64,000 nucleotides of DNA from Hymenoscyphus infarciens (lineage: Eukaryota > Ascomycota > Leotiomycetes > Helotiales > Helotiaceae): contig LLCB01000024.1 of NCBI GenBank assembly GCA_001414345.1, forward strand, positions 248,001 to 312,000, read 5' to 3'. A program made the position numbers and the translations under genes. Positions 12,676 to 26,255 of the stretch are shown here, piece by piece; position 1 is the first letter of the stretch; each line of letters starts with the position of its first letter. Under the pieces are notes generated by a model, which saw only the letters and a list, made by a program, of their open reading frames with translations, was not told where the DNA came from and did no database searches.

Positions 12676-13085
12676 ATATACGTTAGCTAATATAAAAGCC
12701 CGAACTCTACGAAGTACGTCTAAAAGTCTAGATAGACGTAAGAACGTATATAACTTTTCTAAATTAGATAATATAAAATAATAACTATTAAAAGCGAAAT
12801 ATATAGCTGAATCTTATATATAGTAGGTACTTCTAGCTATCTAAGATAGCCTAGATAATAGACTATTATATCTCTCTCTTTTAAAAAAGACTCGTTCTCG
12901 AGTCTATCTATCTTATTATTTAAGATTAAATTAGAATAGTATAAGTTATTATAATATTATTATTTTTATTATAAGTAAGAGGTAGATTAGAGTCTAAGTT
13001 ATAGCTAAGATAAGTTTATAAATACTTTATTTATTAAAAATTTATTATAAGTAAGATATTAAGAGATTAGTTTTAAGTCTAAATC

Positions 13086-13440
13086 TATAATAGTCTATTA
13101 CCTAGGCTATTCTAAATAGCTAGAAGTATCTACTATATATAAGGTTTTAGTAGTTATTATTTTATATTATCTATTTTAAAAAGGTTATATATATCTAGAC
13201 TTTTAGACGTACTTCGTAGAGTTTAGTCTTTTATATTAGCCGACGTATAACGTTAGTCGGTTTTAGACCTCTTTTATATTATCTAAACCTCTTATATATA
13301 ATAGTCTACTCTTCTAGAGTTAGAAAAGGCTAGTTTAGCCTTTTCTTCTATATTAGAGTCTAGTATTTATATATATTATTCTATTTTAAACGTACTTCTA
13401 TATATCTCTTTAGTAGTAGTATATATTTTATACTATTATA
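13086..13440 (+). repeat. 5' LTR of element B
   Basis: 355 bp, starts TATAATAGTCTATTACC and ends TACTATTATA; aligns end to end with 17400-17754. Confidence 0.88.
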
Positions 13441-13985
13441 TAAAAAGACTAAACTCTTCTTCGCTAGTAATAGTATAAATAATATCTCTTTTAAGCTTTT
13501 TATTACTTTCTTTTATTTCGAATACGATTTAGCTTAGATTTAGACTAGAATAATAATATTCTTAAATAGCTAGGAAATTAGAGACCTTCTAGATAGCTAG
13601 TAATATTAGGGTTTAGTATTAGTTATAAATAGCTAGTAAAAATCGTATATTATATATTAAGAGATTAGAATACGCTAAGTGTTTCTAAGAATCCTAATAA
13701 CTCTAGGTTTAGTAAATAAGTCGATATACTATAGTTATCGCGAAGGCTTCTAAATCTAATCTTACTCTCTCTCTCTCTCTCTCTAAATCGATATCTTCGA
13801 AATGTCGAATCTAGTTCTATTAAATAGTATTAAGTAATAACTCTTTTCTAGAGCTACTTCTTTTTCTAAAAGCGGCTTAAATAGCACTTATATACTAAAG
13901 AATAGAAGATCTCGATGAAATAATAAAGATAAGCGAGACTTCTTAAATATAAACTAAATATAGTCGGTTATATAAGCTTTAGAAG

Positions 13986-15755
13986 TATAATAACAAGGTA
14001 GGAGTAGAGTAGAGAAGTAGTCTATTCGTAGTTATTAATACGAAAACTAAAGGTAAAGAGCGAAGATAGCTCTAAATAATACTAATATATAGGATTCTAC
14101 TAAGTAGTAAGAAGTTATATAATAGGTTTAAAACCCGAATTAGACTATTACATTTCCCTCTCTTTAGTAGAGCTCGCTCTTAAGCTCTATAGAAACCTAT
14201 AGACTAGATATAGTTAGTTATCTTATCTATCTATATATCTACTAGTCCTAGTCTATACTCTTCCTTCTACTAAGGTAGCTATAAGATACTAGCTCTATAA
14301 GAGTAGTAAGATACTAGCTATATACTAAGTTATCTAAAAGGCTTATCTCGTCGAGGTATAGAGAGGCTTCTTAATAGTAAAAGGCTTAGATTAACTAATA
14401 ATAAGCTAGATAAGCTATCTTATTAAAGCGTTAATTATATAAGTGTATTAATATTTCTTTTTAATAAGAGAGCTAAAGTTATATAACTAGTATATAATAT
14501 TAGAGTCTATTATTAAAGTAGTTAGATACTAGTTATTTAAAGAGAGAGAGAGAGAGAGTTTATAGACACTAGAGAGAGGGATCCGAAGATACTAGAAGAG
14601 AGTTCGTAGACGCTAGAGAGAGGGTTCGTAGACGCTAGAGAGAGGTCTTAAGCTTAGTATTAATTAAGAGGTCGCTAATAAGAGGTCTAGAAAGCTATTT
14701 AAAGAGGTTTATAGAGTTAGTAGTAGAGAGACTATAATAGAAGTAAGGTTAAGAGCCTAATATATTAGAGTAATCTTTAGTTTAATATAATAATAAAGTA
14801 GAAGTAGAGTAGAGAAGTAGTCTATTTATAGTTATTAATATAAAAACTAAAGATAAAGAGCGAAGATAGCTCTAAATAATACTAATATATAGGATTCTAC
14901 TAAGTAGTAAGGAGTTATATAATAGGTTTAAAACCTAAATTAGACTATTATATTTCTCTCTCTTTAGTAGAGCTCTCTCTCGAGCTCTATAGAAACCTAT
15001 AGACTAGATATAGTTAGTTATCTTATCTATTTATATATCTACTAGTCCTAGTTTATACTTTTCCTTCTACTAAGGCAGCTATAAGATATTAGCTCTATAA
15101 GAGTAGTAAGATACTAGCTTTATAAGAGTAGTAAGATACTAGCTATATACTAAGTTATCTAAAAAGCTTATCTTATTAAAGCGTAGAGAGGCTTCTTAAT
15201 AGTAGAAAGCTTAGATTAACTAATAATAAGCTAGATAAGCTATCTTATTAAAGTGTTAATTATATAAGTATATTAATATTTCTTTTTAATAAGAGAGCTA
15301 AAGTTATATAACTAGTATATAATATTAGAGTTTATTATTATAGTAGTTAGATATTAGTTATTTAAAGAGAGAGAGAGAGAGAGTTTATAAACGCTAGAGA
15401 GAGAGATTCGAAGATACTAGAAGAGGGTTTATAGACGTTAGAGAGAGGTCTTAAGCTTAGTATTAATTAAAAGGTTACTAATAAGAGGTCTAGAAAGCTA
15501 TTTAAAGAGGTTTATAGAGTTAGTAGTAGAGAGACTATAATAGAAGTAAGGTTAAGAGCCTAATATATTAGAGTAATCTTTAGTTTAATATAATAATAAG
15601 ACAGAAGTAGAGTAGAGAAGTAGTCTATTCGTAGTTATTAACACGAAAACTAAAGATAAAGAGCGAAGATAGCTCTAAATAATGCTAATATATAGGATTC
15701 TGCCAGGCGGTGAGGAGTCACGTAATAGGTCTGAAACCCGAACTAGACTATTATA
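13986..15755 (-). mobile_element. Tandem LTR array D (LTR-internal-LTR-internal-LTR)
   Basis: Three 167-bp LTRs at 13986-14152, 14786-14952 and 15589-15755 in direct orientation, separated by two near-identical 633-636 bp internal segments (unit lengths 800 and 803 bp). Direct repeat AGAAG flanks the whole array (13981-13985 and 15756-15760), so it behaves as one insertion. The interior carries the reversed minisatellite seen in element C and no coding text. The last LTR, near 15700-15745, keeps GCCAGGCGGTGAGGAGTCAC, the least mutated stretch of the block. Confidence 0.87.
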
Positions 15756-17399
15756 AGAAGTAGAAAATCAAGAAATAAAAGATTAGCTAGCTAAGCTAGA
15801 AAAGAGAGTAAGCGAGCTTATAGTTTAAAGTTAATAAAGTTAATAACTCGCTTTATCTCTAAACTCTCTTCTACTTCTAAGCTCTAAATTATATCTCTTT
15901 TAGCTATAAGTAGCTACTTTTAATATCTTCTAATATACTCTTATCTAATATAGCTCTAAAGCTACTTTAAATACTCTCTAACTCTTAAAAAGTAATATAA
16001 CTAAAAAGATTAAACCTTTAAATAATAGTATTTTACTTATATACTAATAATAGAAGATATTAATATATAATAGACTTTATATAAATATTAATTATTATAA
16101 TACCTCTCTAACTTAAAAAGCTCTTATTTAAAATATAATAACTAGCTTTACTAGAGACTACTTAGAGCCTAGATATAAGTTAGACTTAGTTTAGAATACT
16201 TTTAAAGATTAAGAAGATATAATTACTCTTTTAAATATCAACTTTTTAACTAGTTATAAGAAGAAAGATACTTAAAACGCTTTTAGATTCTTATAAAAAG
16301 ATAGAGATAAAGAATATACTAAAGAAACTTTTACTAATTTTAGAAGTTACTTTTTAAGTATAGCTATACTTAAATAAGTATAAGAATTAGATATATTCTT
16401 TTATATATAGAAGAAGATTATATCTTAGCTTTAAAACTTAGCTATTATAAAGAAGAGAGATTAGAAAAACAACTTTACTAGAATAGTTTCTAATCTTTTA
16501 GCTATAAATAAGAAGTAATACTAAACTACTAAGTTATAAGATATAATATAATATATTAGTACTTTAGTTTAAGAAAATACCTTTTTATCTAGTCTAGAAC
16601 TAAACTCTTTATAATCTAATAATAAATCTTCTTCTACTTCTAAAATAGAATTAGAATTAGAAGTTAATTATAAATAAGTTCTTAAAGTACTCTAATTTAG
16701 ACTTAAATTATAAAAGAGAGAAATAAGATAATATAATAACTTTAGTATTAAGTTTATTTAACTAGCTAAAACTAACTCTTTTATTATCTTAAACTTTAGA
16801 TAGTAAAACTTTAATAACCTTTGATAATAACTTCGCTATTAACTAGCTAAAACTCTACTAACTCTAATAAAAGTCTTATATTCTTTACTTTCTTACTTTC
16901 TTTTACTTCTAGCTAAGCTAGAAGTTTTATTTAAATTCTTTAAATTAGATACGAATTAGTACGCTCTCGAAGTGAACTCTTAGCTAAGTTATTACTATCT
17001 CTTAACTAAACGACTTCTAACTCTACTCTGAATTTATCTCTAACTTTATTTTAAACTTTTTCTAATTTTACTTTGAACTTTTTCTAACTACTAGATAGGA
17101 TTATACTATACTCTTTTAGCGAACGTAAACGCTTGCTTTTAATATAGAAGAATTAGAAACGAAGTCTCTTTTATAAGTATCTACGAATACGATTTAGAAC
17201 TAATTTCTCGCTTATAATAATTTCAATAAATAAAGTATCTAAGAACCGGGTTAGTTACGATTTAGACTCTAATCTACCTTCTCGCTTATAATAAAATTAA
17301 TAAAATATAATAAATATTATAATACTTATACTATTCTACTTTAGCTTTAAACGATAAGAGATAGAAGACTTAAGACGAGTCTTTTTTAAGAGAGAGAGA

Positions 17400-17754
17400 T
17401 ATAATAGTCTATTACCTAGGCTATTCTAGATAGCTAGAAGTACCTACTATATATAAGGTTTCAGTAGTTATTATTTTATATTATCTATTTTAGAAAGGTT
17501 ATATATATCTAGACTTTTAGACGTACTTCGTAGAGTTTAGTCTTTTATATTAGCCGACGTATAATATTAGTCGGTTTTAGACCTCTTTTATATTATCTGA
17601 ATCTCTTATATATAGTAGCTTACTCTTCTAGAGTTAGAAAAGGCTAGTTTAGCCTTTTCTTCTATATTAGAGTCTAGTATTTACGTATATTATTCTGTCT
17701 CGAACGTACTCTTATATATCTCTTTAGTAGTAGTATATATTTCGTACTATTATA
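17400..17754 (+). repeat. 3' LTR of element B
   Basis: 355 bp, the same termini as the 5' LTR; slightly less mutated (CGTACT and GTCTCGAACG are retained). Confidence 0.88.
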
Positions 17755-18922
17755 AAATCGTAGCTGACTTAATTCGTAGATACTTATAAAAGAGACTTCG
17801 TTTCTAGTTCTTTTATATTAAAAGTAAGTATTCGCGTTTATATTCGCTAAAAGAGTATAGTCTAATTCTATCTAGTAGATTAGAGAGAATTTAAAGTAAA
17901 GTTAGATAGTACTCGGTTATATAGTAGTAATAACTTAGCTAAGAGCTTACTTCTTTTATTCTAATAGAGAGTATATTTCGACTAATTCGTATCTAATTTA
18001 AATTACTAAAAGAGTATAGTCTAATCTATCTAGTAGATTAGAAAAAGTTTAAAATAAAATTAGAAAAAAGTTTAGAGTAGAATTAGATAGTAATTAGTTT
18101 TATTAAAGATAGTAATAACTTAGCTAAGAGCTTATCTCTAAGTTTTGTTCTAATAGAAAGCGTATTTCAGCTAATTTATATCTAATTTAAAGAATTTAAA
18201 TAAAAAGGAACTTATAGCCTAGTTAGAAGTAAAAGAAGATAAGACTCTTACTAGAGTTAGTAGAGGTTTAGCTAGTTAAAGGAGAAGTTATTACTAAGTT
18301 AAAAATGCTATCTAAAGTTTAGAATAATAAAAAGAGATAGTTTCAAGTATAATAGTATCTAAGTTTAGATATAGATATATAGTTATATAACTATATTACT
18401 TAGATCTATAGGCTACCTCGTTTCTTTTAGCGATTCTGAATTAGAGTACTTAAGAACTTATTTATTATCTTCTATAGTCGAAGATCTACTATTATATTAT
18501 AGGGAGTTTAGTCTAGATAGAGAGATATTCTTTTAAACTAAAGAGGTAACGTTTTAGTAACGTTATAATTCTAGTATCTCTTATTTATAGTAGACGCGTA
18601 TAAGAGCTAAGAGATGTTCTATATATAGAAGAATTATTCTAATCCTAGTATCTCTCTAAGCTAAGTATAGCTATACTTAAAAAGTAATCTTTTAAAGTTA
18701 GTAAAAGTTTTTTTAGTATATTCTTCTTCTAATTCTACTTCTATCTCTTTTAACCTTTATACTAGCGGCTAGGACTTAGTCTATAACTATAGTCGTTTAA
18801 ACGTTTACTAGTAGAGGTTATAAAACAATAACTACTAAAAGCTAAATATATAACTAAACCTTATATATAGTAGATACTCCTAGCTATCTAGAATAGCCTA
18901 GATAATAGGCTATTATACGAAT

Positions 18923-19448
18923 TAGATTCAGTTATAAAAAACATATTATAAGAGATTTTTAGTATTAGAGAGTTACTACTTTTATAAAAGGTTTTTAAAT
19001 TAGAAGATACTAGTCGTAAGAAAGAAGTATTAAGATAGTACTATTAAAACGAGTAGTATTATTCGTTACCTTTATATATACTTAGAAGTTATAAAAGAGT
19101 AGGTGTTTCTAAGTAGAGTATAGTACTTATACTTTATAAAGTAGAAGTGTTCTTAGATAGTTTATTATTTTAAGATTATAAATACTTTACTATAGTAGTA
19201 CTAGTTTATAGATTAAGTAAAGAGAGAGTTAGTAGGCTTTTTATAGTAAGGAAAGTGGATTTTTAGTAAGAGAGAGACTAGTAAGATTAGTGTTATTAGT
19301 AGTATTAAGAATATTATACTATTATAAGAATATAACTAAAACCTACTTTAATACATACTATTTATACTATATATATATCCCGATATCTAATACTAATACT
19401 ATTATTTATATTATTAGTATTTAATTAATATTATAATAATATTACTCT
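18923..19448. other. Unassigned AT-rich spacer
   Basis: Lies between the nest and the plus-strand copia element. It is RIP-like in composition. I see no LTR, inverted repeat or protein motif. Confidence 0.6.
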
Positions 19449-19453
19449 ATTAC

Positions 19454-19643
19454 TGTCGGGACAATTGCAGAGTGAATATGTCGGTTCTAGTTACTTAATC
19501 GGGTAGTGGAATAAGGCTTATTTATACTTAGACCTTTATACTTATAAATAGATACGTATAAATAAATAACTACTTTTTACGTTATCTTTTAATCTCTTAA
19601 AAAGGGATAGGAAGACTCTATTTGTAACCTAGTTATACTAATA
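19454..19643 (+). repeat. 5' LTR of plus-strand copia element
   Basis: 190 bp, begins TGTCGGGACAATTG; matches 26066-26255 across its full length. Confidence 0.92.
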
Positions 19644-22600
19644 CTAATTAGTATATGTATATAGATTAGATTATTTAGTTACTTATATTAGACGCTTTCT
19701 ATTCTAGTAGTGTTATTCCTCCTATTCTAGTAGGAATATAATATTATAAGTAGTTATAGAGTAAAAGCCTCCTTTCTATCCTAGTAGGAGATTAACTTTT
19801 ACTACTATAAAGAGTTTCTGTCCTAGTATTCTTTTATCTCTAAAAAGAACTATAGATCTACTAATTGTTTCTTTAATTAATTGTTATAAAACTAACTAAT
19901 TTAATACTTCCTTAGCTTATTAATAAATACTTTAAAAGTATTAATCTATTACTCTCTTTAAAGACTCTATAATACTACTAAAAATATATAATTCCTACCT
20001 AAATTCTCTCTCTAAATTTACTAAGATATTTACCTCTTATTTTAGGTCTTTAATTTACTATACTTTTAGACTATCTTACTATAAGATAGGTATCTCTAGC
20101 TAGGCTTCTAACCCTCTAATATTCCGCCTTCTATTCCTCTAATATCCTTATTCTCTAATAATAAGTTCTTTAACCTTAAATTACTAAAAGAGTTAATAAA
20201 TAATACTATATTAAGCCTTAGTAGAAGCTAATCCCTATAGAAGGAGGATAGTAGTAACCCTCTTAGTAACCCTTCTAATAATAATCTAAATAAATATAAA
20301 ACATATAAAGATATAGTAGAATATCTAACTAATATAGTTAAGCTATTTACTAGAAAGTATAAGACTAGTAAAGAGGATAATAAGGAACTTTAGTATACTT
20401 TCTAAGAGGACTTCTAAAGATAGATAGTTAATAACTTTAATACTATGAAAGTAAGAGTAGTATTAAGACTTTAATCTATACTTAGGTACTATAGATATTA
20501 TATACTAAATTATAAAGATATAAAGATAGTAGAATCGCTTCTCTAAACACTTTAAGAGAACGAACGATCTAGACCCTCTTATAAGGAATTAGAAGAGATT
20601 ATTTATTTAGATAATACTTCTTCTAATAAACTTAAATAGAGAATTAATAATTCTATTCTAGATTTATTAAATCCTTTATATTAATTATCTTAAAGAGGAT
20701 CTATACTAAAAATAGTAAAGTTAATATTAAGATTATCTAAATCGAATTTACCTATACTAGAGGTATATTATATAGATCTTACTAAGTTAAATTAAAAAAG
20801 GGCTATTCTAGGAGCCTACTCTAAAGCTTACCTAGAGCTAAAACAACCTAATTTAGAAGTAAGATAGTTAAATTTCTTTAAGTTAAGCTAAAAGAGGGCT
20901 TATCTATCTACCTATAATTAGCCTACCTAGCGTTATACCTAGCCTACTTTAAATAAGGACGTTCCTCTCTTTAATATAACTTTATTAAATATAGTTACTA
21001 GTATAATTCCTCCTCTAAATTTAACTTTAAAATTACTAAAACTCGCTTATTTTAGTAGTTTAAGTTAATAACCTAAAAAGCTCTAACTAGGGTTCTCTTC
21101 TCTTATTCGTTCTCTTATATATCTACTCCCTCTAAATAGTAATCTACCTCTTTTAAGACCTCCTTAATTACTAATAAAGTACCTCTATGTCTTAGAATAT
21201 TAAGAGTACTAATATCTCTAATAACTAACTTATTAATAATCCTAGCTTAGATATATTAATATATTAAATTAACCTCTCTAATATTCTTAACTCTAAGGTT
21301 TTATATATCTATTAAAGCTATAATATCTAAATAGTAGTTTTAGATACTATATAATAGACCTAGATCTTATTTATTCTCCTCCCTTGTCCTTACTAGCTAG
21401 ATATTCCTAGTTAAAATCTATAATATAGTGAGATACTATATAACTTATTTTTTAGAGAAATTACTAACGTCTTTAAAGTATATATAAAGGAAATGTAATA
21501 TAATAGGAAGGAGGATAACTTTAACTTTAAGCTTAATATATTTTATAATATCTATCTTTATAATAGTATACTAATTATATACTATTATTTAGTCTTTTTT
21601 ATAATACTTAAAAGACTTATACTTACCTATTATTATACTACTATTATATATAAGAGTAAACTCTTATTTATAGATATATATAAAAACATCTAAGATTACT
21701 TTAAAGATAATTCCTATTACTAAAACATCTTTTCTAAATAGAACGCCTTTTAGTATAAATAATTTAAGACTAATAATACTAATAAATTAGTATCTTAATA
21801 TCTTAAGTTATACTTAAATAAACTTAATAAACTCTTTTATAGTCTATATCTTAAGCTTTAGAATAAGTATACCTTTATAAATAAAATTATAATAGGATAT
21901 TAAAATATAGTAGAATTCTATACTACTCTTAGAGAAGCTCCTCTAAATAGAAACCTCTAATCTACTATTAATACTCTACGCTAATCTATTAATAATTATA
22001 AGAATCTTTATAAAAGTAGCGTAAGAATAGTAAGTTAATAAGTATATATTATAGAAGAATTAAAAGTAGAATAGTATACTACTAACTATAAATTTTATAG
22101 TAACTATATATCTAATTACCTTATAAATTCTCTAAGATTTAAGAGAGTATATTAGATTTATAAGAAGCCAAATTATTAGTTTTAAGATTACTCTAAAGAT
22201 AAGTAGGATTAATATATAGAATAATATTATTAATAACTTAAGAGAAAATATAAGAATACTTTTAAGAAAAAGAGCTTTAACTATAATATCTAGTAATATA
22301 TTTTAAACGTAGAAGAGTCTTATAATAATTTAAATATTAACTAATTAAAAGAGATATTTATTATCGACGACCTTCTATTCTTTAATATTAAGCTAAATAA
22401 TAATATTTAATAATTCGTTACCTCTTATAACGCTATTAATGTTATTAATACTAAATAGATTATTTCTAAATTAGCTAACGTCTCTTTTATCTATTTAATA
22501 ACTAGGGACATTTAAGAGGACTATAAGGATAAGGAATATAAGACTCTTATATAATATAGTATTAAAAGATATAAGAAGACTGAATTCTTTAGTATTATAA

Positions 22601-25600
22601 TTAATACTAGTACTACTAAATACTTTACTATTAGACATAACTAATTCCTAGTATATAATAACCTTATATATAAATTACTACTATTACTAAATAGTAGCTT
22701 TATAGTTATCTTTAGAATTAGTAATACTTAATCTATTAAGAAGGTAAAAATAACAACTCTTATTAGTATTGTCGACTTTTATATATACTAGTCTAATACT
22801 CTATTTTTGCTTTTTATTAAAGATATAGACTAACTAGGAGTATTCTATAATAATATTAAGAACCTCTTTATTAGAAAGTATAAGAGTAAAAAGGAAGTTT
22901 TCCTAGTAATCTACTAATTTAGCTATCCCTTCTTATTATAAGATAGAGCTATTACTACTTACGTATAACAATTCCTAAGCTTACTTATAGATATTAAGCT
23001 TATACGTCTTTATTAACGATTTAGCTATCTATTTATTACTAGATTATTAACGCTTTTAGAGTATACTAGAAAAGACTTTAGTTCTAAAGTACTTAACTAT
23101 CTAATTAAATTCTATGAATTTTATTAAAAGTATAAGAAGTCTCTTAGTTAATTTAAATTTACTTTATATAATAATAAGATAGACTTTAACTTTATAGTTA
23201 TTATAGATATTATATATATTAAAGGAAGTCTATTATTATATATTATTAACCTAGCTACCTGCTTCTAAGCTAGCTATTAGTTAAGAAATATAACTTTAAA
23301 GTATATATTTAAGAAGTTTCTTAAATATTAGGTTAATACTTATTTAGGACCTCTAATAATAATCGTTACTAATACTAGTAAGAATCTTATAAGTAAGGAA
23401 TTTATCTAATAAGTAAGAGCTATAAGAATAACTATTATATCTATACTTATAAAGGTATATAATTTAATTAGAATCGTTAAACGATACTATAGACTAATTT
23501 ATTAAGCCTACTAAATATTTAAAGAAGCTTATCTAGACCTTACTAAAGATATACTTTTATAGATAGCTTTTAAGGTAATTAATAACACTGCTAGCCTAGA
23601 CAGCCTTATTCTTATACTTCTTATTTTTAGAGTATATACTTATATATTAGATAATAATGTCCTATCTCTTAAAATAGCCTAAAAAGCTATAATATATAAT
23701 AAAGCTTAAGATAAGGTATAAAAGATATAAGTAAAAAGATAAGTTAATAATACTCTAAATACTTAGAATAGTTCTAATAAGAATCACTTATATAATTTAC
23801 TTTTAAATTCTAACGTCCTTGTTTAGTAAGAAAAGAGTAAATAGACTAGACCTTTTAAATTAATTAGTATTAATAATAAGGAGTATATTATTAAATTACC
23901 TAGTAGACCTACTAAATTTAGATCTACGGTTGTAAAGCCTTATTATTCTCTTCTCTTATAGTATAGAGATCCTATTCTAGATGAGGATTAGCTAGCTAAG
24001 GATACTAATTAAGAAGTATAATAATTTAAGAACCTAGAATTAGAAATAGACCTTAATACTCTACTACTATCTCTTATAGTAACACGCTCTTAATTAATAC
24101 TAGTTTTAATTTCTAAACTAATTCTATTAACTATACTACTAAAGTAAAAGAGAAGACGACTACTAAAGAATCTAAAAGTCCTTTTCTAATTCCTAGAATA
24201 TCTTAATCTTATTAATATCTATATATTTAAGGCTAGTATATCTAAGATCTTTATTTAAAGTAAGGTTAATAAAAAGGAACGTTTTATCTAATATAATAAG
24301 AATGTTTCTAAGACTCTACGTTCTACTAAATTAAATAGTATATAAGAAGGTATATATATTAGTATACGCTAATCTAAATTCAAGGGCTTTACTAATAGAG
24401 GTATACTTAAAATAATTACCTATAACTAACTTCTAAAAGAGGCTAGAATATTTAGATCTAAATTCGTTAATACTATTAAATTCTCTAGTATAGTATAAGC
24501 TATAGAAAAGTTAAGATTAGTAATCTAAGGATTTAATAATAATAGTAAAAAGGTTATCCTTACTTAATTATCTATAATCTAATATATAAGCTAGAGACTT
24601 ATTATCGCCTTTTTTATTATATTCTACTAATAATTTAGCCTCTTTTTAAGAGACATTTCCTAGGCTTATATATAGTCTATTACTTAATTAGGATAATAAA
24701 TTTTTACCTATCTACTAAAGGATAAAGAATAGTAGAAGGGAATTATCTAAGAAGTAATAAAACCTCTTTATAATATTATAGAAGCTAGAAACTATTAGTT
24801 TAACACCTATTAAAAGTATTACTTAAAAACACTTTAAATAAAAGAATTAATATATAATCCTTACCTTTTATATATTAATAAGGAATAATACTTTAGCGTT
24901 ATAGGTTTCTAAACTAATAATACTCTTATCCTTACTAATAAAGGATTTACTAATAATAAGAAATTAAAGTTTAAAGAAGCTAAATTTATTACTAAGGACT
25001 ATAAGGAATTAACTAAGGACTATCTACTTAAATTTAATAGAGGTAAAATTATAATTAATTCCTTAAACTCACTTAATTCTAAGGTTATACTTATCTAGGA
25101 TTATTCTAAGAATATTAAATTAGTAAGTGTTAAGCTTACTAATCTTAAAAGCTCTTATAGTATAATTTAATCGAAGGCTTTTATAAAAGAGTAATATGTT
25201 ATATAACGTGCTTATAGAGCCTATATAGTTATAGTATTATAACTAGAAGCTGCTTTTAATTTATTAACTACTACTTAAATAGTTAACTCTTAAAAAGAAG
25301 ATATTAACACTTTTAATAAGAGACTTTAATAGTAAATTAATAATCTTAATAAAGGACTTACCTATACAGAATTAAATTAAGAAAGTTTTAAATTAATTCT
25401 ATTTACTAATTCCTCTTTTACTAATAATAAGGATTATACTTTATAAATTAGATACGTTCTTATACTAGTAGACAAAGACGATAAAGCTAATATCTTATAC
25501 TAGTTATCTATAAAGTATAAGAGAGTTACTTATAGTATTTTAGCCTCTAAGTTATATACTTTAAGTAGAGGATTTAATATTACTAGTATTATTAAATTAA

Positions 25601-26065
25601 TAATTAAGCTTATTCTTAATTAATTAGTTCTACTTATAATTTATACTAATTCTAAGTCAATTTACAACTATCTTATAAGACTTAGTACTACTAAGGAAAA
25701 GAGACTAATAATCGATATTATAGGACTTTAATAAGTATATAAACGTTAAGAGATCTATAATATTAAATAGATTAATAGTATAAGTAATCCTATAGATATT
25801 ATAACTAAATCTAAGTCTTATAACGCTTTAAAGGACCTTATTAATACTAATAGATTAAAGGTAAAAGTAATAGAATAGGTAGAATATAGGGAAGATAAGT
25901 ATATAAGAAACATAGACGAATAAGTAAGAATAGATAGGTAGAATAGAGTATTCTAATTAGCTAGATAGACAGAATAGAGAGCTCTTATTAGTAGATTTTA
26001 TTAATCTCTTTTAATTATATTTTTAATAGTTTTTACTAATATATCTTACTTCTAAGTTACCTTAG

Positions 26066-26255
26066 TGTTAAGACAATTATAGGGTAAATATGTTAGTTCT
26101 AGTTACCTAATTAGGTAGTAGAATAAGGCCTATTTATACTTAAACCTTTATACTTATAGATAAGCACGTATAAATAAATAACTACTTTTTACGTTACCTT
26201 TTAATCCCTCAAAGAGGGATAGGAAGACCCCATTTATGACCTAGTCACACTAATA
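26066..26255 (+). repeat. 3' LTR of plus-strand copia element
   Basis: 190 bp, begins TGTTAAGACAATT and ends CACACTAATA. Differences from the 5' LTR are transitions. Confidence 0.92.

Larger units (their letters stand above)
13086..17754 (+). mobile_element. Gag-bearing LTR element B inserted in element R
   Basis: 355-bp LTRs at 13086-13440 and 17400-17754, with direct repeat AAATC outside (13081-13085 and 17755-17759). Without the D array the interior is about 2.2 kb. On the plus strand about 15770-16620 reads as a decayed Gag-like protein: a Lys/Glu-rich coiled-coil start, then a run resembling YLEPRYKLDL and further gag-type helical text, interrupted by stops. I found no pol motif, so it is probably a gag-only, non-autonomous element that used enzymes from elsewhere. 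Confidence 0.85.
3186..18917 (-). mobile_element. Outer LTR element R (minus), host of the nest
   Basis: Oldest element of the nest. Its termini are RIP-altered forms of TGTAATAG...CTATTACA, with CGAAT directly repeated outside (3181-3185 and 18918-18922). The left LTR is split into 3186-3352, 3706-3729 and 12681-12870 by a solo LTR and by a copia element. The internal part survives at 12871-13085 and from 17760 to about 18805, and resembles in reverse the gag-like region of elements B and C. The right LTR is cut down to about 110 bp (about 18806-18917). No pol domain was seen, so it looks non-autonomous or heavily deleted. Confidence 0.75.
19454..26255 (+). mobile_element. Ty1/copia retrotransposon (plus), full length, RIP-inactivated
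   Basis: 6,802 bp with 190-bp LTRs at both ends and direct repeat ATTAC outside (19449-19453 and 26256-26260). In the plus-strand frame the domains come in copia order. The integrase core at about 23160-23420 has an aspartate-containing VIxDIIY-like run and a VTNTSKNLISKEF run, whose Asn, Thr and Ser replace the usual Asp, Ala and Gly. The start of reverse transcriptase at about 24450-24600 includes KLRLVI. The RNase H end at about 25701-25820 has IDIIGL followed by an NPxDxxTKSK tail. Each domain is broken by stops made by C-to-T or G-to-A change. Confidence 0.93.

Noticed and set aside
12676..13440. A single large inverted repeat or palindromic element
   Set aside because: The inverted similarity is explained by element R (minus) holding its left LTR beside the 5' LTR of element B (plus); target duplications support two separate elements.
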